Shown piece after piece: positions 30,938-32,725 of a DNA stretch of 32,725 bases. The translations under genes were made by a program, and so were the position numbers. This DNA is from an uncultured Myxococcales bacterium (GTDB lineage Bacteria; Myxococcota_A; UBA9042), in NCBI GenBank assembly GCA_903869075.1, contig CAIPXZ010000503.1:1-32725 (forward strand), read 5' to 3'. How positions within the stretch are numbered: position 1 is the stretch's first letter; the number at the start of each line of letters is the position of its first letter. The notes under the pieces are model-generated. The model saw only the letters and a list, made by a program, of their open reading frames with translations. It had not been told where the DNA came from and made no database searches.

Positions 30938-31657
30938 ATGCCGCAGACCCGCGGCCGCGACATGCTGGCGCAGCCCCGCGCCTGGCCGCTCGCGCGCGCG
31001 ATCGCCCAACGCCAGCGGTTTTCGCGCGCCCACCTGCCGCTGGACACCCGGCAGCGGCGCATCGACCGCTTCTGCGTGTTTACCGCCCACGACTTCCAGC
31101 CCGATCGGCTGGGCGCGTGGCTGGAGACACACGCGACGTTCAAGGAGACGTATGCCCGCGGATTCCGTGTGAAATCCGACAACGAGATCCCCGGCGACGT
31201 GCTGGAGGCGATCCAGCACGAGCACATGCCGCAGTTCAACCTGCGCAACATCGGCCGCGCCGAGCGCGACGTGGAGCTGGATGATCCGCTGCCGCTGGAG
31301 CGCCAGCGCGGGCTGGGCGGGCAGCTGGGCGCGGAACTGGACGAAGTGCGCGCGGCGCACGTGCCCAAGCCGCAGCTGGCGGAGGTGTGGTCGGTGCGAC
31401 TGATGGGCCGCGTGCGCGGTAGCTTTCGGCGAATTCTCTTGGAAGATCCGTGGGAAGCGCGGCTCGGCCCGGACGCGACATCGGGTCACGACGGCCGCAG
31501 CTACCAGTTCGTCGCCGAGGGCACGCACCCGCACGACTTGCCGGACGCCTGGTGGGGTCCGCAGCCGGTGCCGCTGGCCGAGCACCACGTCGCCGCGCCG
31601 CCAGGCGAAGAAGACACGGGCGACGTGATGGCGATGATGCGCGAGCTGACGCGGTAG
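30938..31657 (+). CDS. protein of unknown function, last gene of the FHA/AAA operon
   Basis: The ATG follows the DUF2997 stop with no gap, and AGGGTGA within the previous gene is a plausible ribosome binding site. The 239-aa protein is not one I recognise. It is rich in Arg, Leu and Pro, has no signal peptide or membrane segment, and has only one Cys. The middle (residues 45-80) looks globular, with FCVFTAHDFQPDRLGAWLE and FKETYARGFRV. The C-terminus is acidic and Trp/His-rich (WWGPQPVPLAEHHV) and ends in a short helix, DVMAMMRELTR. It could be a specific partner of the AAA+ module. After it comes a 126-base gap. Confidence 0.7.
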   Translation: MPQTRGRDMLAQPRAWPLARAIAQRQRFSRAHLPLDTRQRRIDRFCVFTAHDFQPDRLGAWLETHATFKETYARGFRVKSDNEIPGDVLEAIQHEHMPQFNLRNIGRAERDVELDDPLPLERQRGLGGQLGAELDEVRAAHVPKPQLAEVWSVRLMGRVRGSFRRILLEDPWEARLGPDATSGHDGRSYQFVAEGTHPHDLPDAWWGPQPVPLAEHHVAAPPGEEDTGDVMAMMRELTR

Positions 31658-31703
31658 CAGCGGCAAACTTGATAGAATCTTGAGAAGCAAGTCGGCGCGC
31701 GCG

Positions 31704-31712
31704 TGGTAGATT
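31704..31712 (+). promoter_or_regulatory. possible extended -10 element for the permease gene
   Basis: TGGTAGATT (TGn plus TAGATT) lies about 72 bases before the permease start in the 126-base gap. No clear -35 box is seen. A small CTTG...CAAG hairpin sits upstream at about 31679-31691. I found no riboswitch-like fold by eye. Confidence 0.2.
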
Positions 31713-31783
31713 TTGCACAACGGTGGTCGGCGGCGCGACGCACTCGCCCGCACCGGCCACGGCACTTGGCAGGGCTTGCAGCG

Positions 31784-32725
31784 ATGCGCATCCTCGACTG
31801 GCTGCTGGGCAAACCGATACCGGACGATCGCGCCGATTCCGAGCGGATCGGCCCGGCGACGGGCGTGGCTGTGCTCGGCCTGGACGCGCTGTCGTCGGCG
31901 GCGTATGGCCCGGAAGCGGCGCTGACGCTGCTGATTCCGCTGGGAGCGGCCGGACTTGCGTGGGCGACGCCGCTGACCGGGCTCGTCATTCTGGTGCTGC
32001 TGCTGGTGTTCCTCTCCTACCGCCAGACGCTGGCGGCCTATCCAGGCGGCGGTGGCTCGTACACGGTCGCCAAGGAGAACCTCGGCCGCAACGCCGCGCT
32101 CGTCGCCGGTGCCGCGCTGGCGCTCGACTACATCCTGAACGTCGCTGTCGGCATCTCGGCGGGCGTCGGCGCGCTCATCTCGGCGGTGCCGGAGCTGCTG
32201 CCGCACCGGCTCGCGCTGTGCCTGGCGATCCTACTGGTATTGACAGTTGTCAATCTCCGTGGCGTGCGCGAGTCCGGCGTAGCGTTCATGCTGCCGACCT
32301 GGACGTTCGTCGTCACGCTCGCCGGCGTGCTCGCGCTCGGCGCGTGGCGCACGTGGAGCAGCGGCGGCCACCCGATCGCCATCGAGGCGCCTCCGCCTTT
32401 ACCCGCCGCCGTAGCGCCCATCAGCGCCTGGATCCTCGTGCGCGCCTTCGCCAGCGGCTGCACCGCGCTCACCGGCGTCGAAGCCGTCAGCAACAGCGTC
32501 CCGGTGTTCCGCCCGCCGACCGTCGCCAACGCTGAACGCACGCTGACCATCATCGTCGTCGCGCTGCTCGGCTTGCTCGCCGGCGTCGTCTGGCTCTGCC
32601 AAGCCTACGGCATCGCCGCCACCGACCCCAACGGCGCCGCCTACCGCAGCGTCCTGTCCATGCTCATCGCTGCCGTCGTCGGCCGCGGACCGCTCTACTT
32701 CCTGACCATGGCCTCGGTCGTCACG
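31784..32725 (+). CDS. APC-family permease, KimA/YdaO-like, N-terminal part
   Basis: This frame is open to the window edge and so is absent from the ORF track; the 31723-32535 entry there is a shadow in another frame. About 314 residues are visible: MRILDWLLGKPIPDDRADSE, then VAVLGLDALSSAAYGPEA, then LAAYPGGGGSYTVAKENLGRN, and several hydrophobic transmembrane stretches. The DALSS-xAYG motif after a short cytosolic start and the YPxGGGSYxVAxxNLG loop are typical of the KimA/YdaO branch of the APC superfamily. KimA of Bacillus imports potassium with protons, so potassium or amino-acid uptake is expected. The substrate is not fixed by the sequence. No strong ribosome binding site is seen (GGGC eight bases upstream). 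It may be independent of the operon upstream. Confidence 0.85.
   Translation, partial: MRILDWLLGKPIPDDRADSERIGPATGVAVLGLDALSSAAYGPEAALTLLIPLGAAGLAWATPLTGLVILVLLLVFLSYRQTLAAYPGGGGSYTVAKENLGRNAALVAGAALALDYILNVAVGISAGVGALISAVPELLPHRLALCLAILLVLTVVNLRGVRESGVAFMLPTWTFVVTLAGVLALGAWRTWSSGGHPIAIEAPPPLPAAVAPISAWILVRAFASGCTALTGVEAVSNSVPVFRPPTVANAERTLTIIVVALLGLLAGVVWLCQAYGIAATDPNGAAYRSVLSMLIAAVVGRGPLYFLTMASVVT

Noticed and set aside
29417-32206. 929-aa minus-strand ORF
   Set aside because: It is antisense to the well-supported AAA+, DUF1257, DUF2997 and unknown genes.

Overview
This is a high-GC chromosomal window with long shadow ORFs on both strands. It is dense in coding sequence: no gap between genes exceeds about 180 bases. 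The content suggests Myxococcota or a related deltaproteobacterial lineage. The main reasons are several surface lipoproteins with Asp/Ala/Val/Pro-rich stalks, a giant protein built on MopE-type metal-binding motifs, a huge Ig-like/FG-GAP lipoprotein, and a sigma54-like promoter. The taxonomic call is inference, because there is no rRNA or tRNA gene in the window.

Layout. (1) Bases 1-164, minus: N-terminus of a Tat-exported protein, cut by the window edge. (2) 326-1672: a SAM-dependent methyltransferase with an odd Cys cluster. (3) 1756-8704: a 1956-aa lipoprotein with about 26 MopE-like motifs, and one base later a smaller lipoprotein. (4) 11431-8707, minus: a kelch-like lipoprotein followed by lipoyl synthase lipA. 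(5) 11607-14096: an RseP-type site-2 protease with three apparent PDZ domains, then tsaB (tRNA t6A synthesis). (6) 14258-24435: a tightly packed operon that looks like a RiPP (ribosomally made, modified peptide) system. It encodes a PqqD-like recognition protein, a 2386-aa FG-GAP lipoprotein, a 64-aa precursor candidate with a YxxPxIxxxG leader motif and a three-Cys core, an HprK-like kinase, a radical SAM/SPASM enzyme and a small soluble S26-like peptidase. (7) 24523-26649: an envelope pair, a CpoB/YbgF-like TPR lipoprotein and a LysM protein. (8) 26766-31657: a five-gene operon of FHA/coiled-coil protein, Ycf46-like AAA+ ATPase, DUF1257 (Ycf35-like), DUF2997 and an unknown protein. (9) 31784 to the end: N-terminal part of a KimA/YdaO-like APC permease, cut by the edge.

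How the genes may work together. In region 6 the junctions overlap by 4 nt (ATGA or GTGA) or 14 nt, except for 64 nt before the precursor, so a shared transcript is likely. My model, which is inference, is that the PqqD-like protein binds the leader, the SPASM enzyme modifies the Cys-containing core, the HprK-like protein phosphorylates a partner, and the S26-like protein removes the leader. The giant lipoprotein would be an unusual surface partner. Region 8 resembles a conserved but functionally unresolved set best known from cyanobacteria and plastids (ycf46, ycf35), here with an FHA phosphopeptide-binding protein added. I found no CRISPR array, insertion sequence, tRNA or rRNA. I saw no convincing intrinsic terminator.
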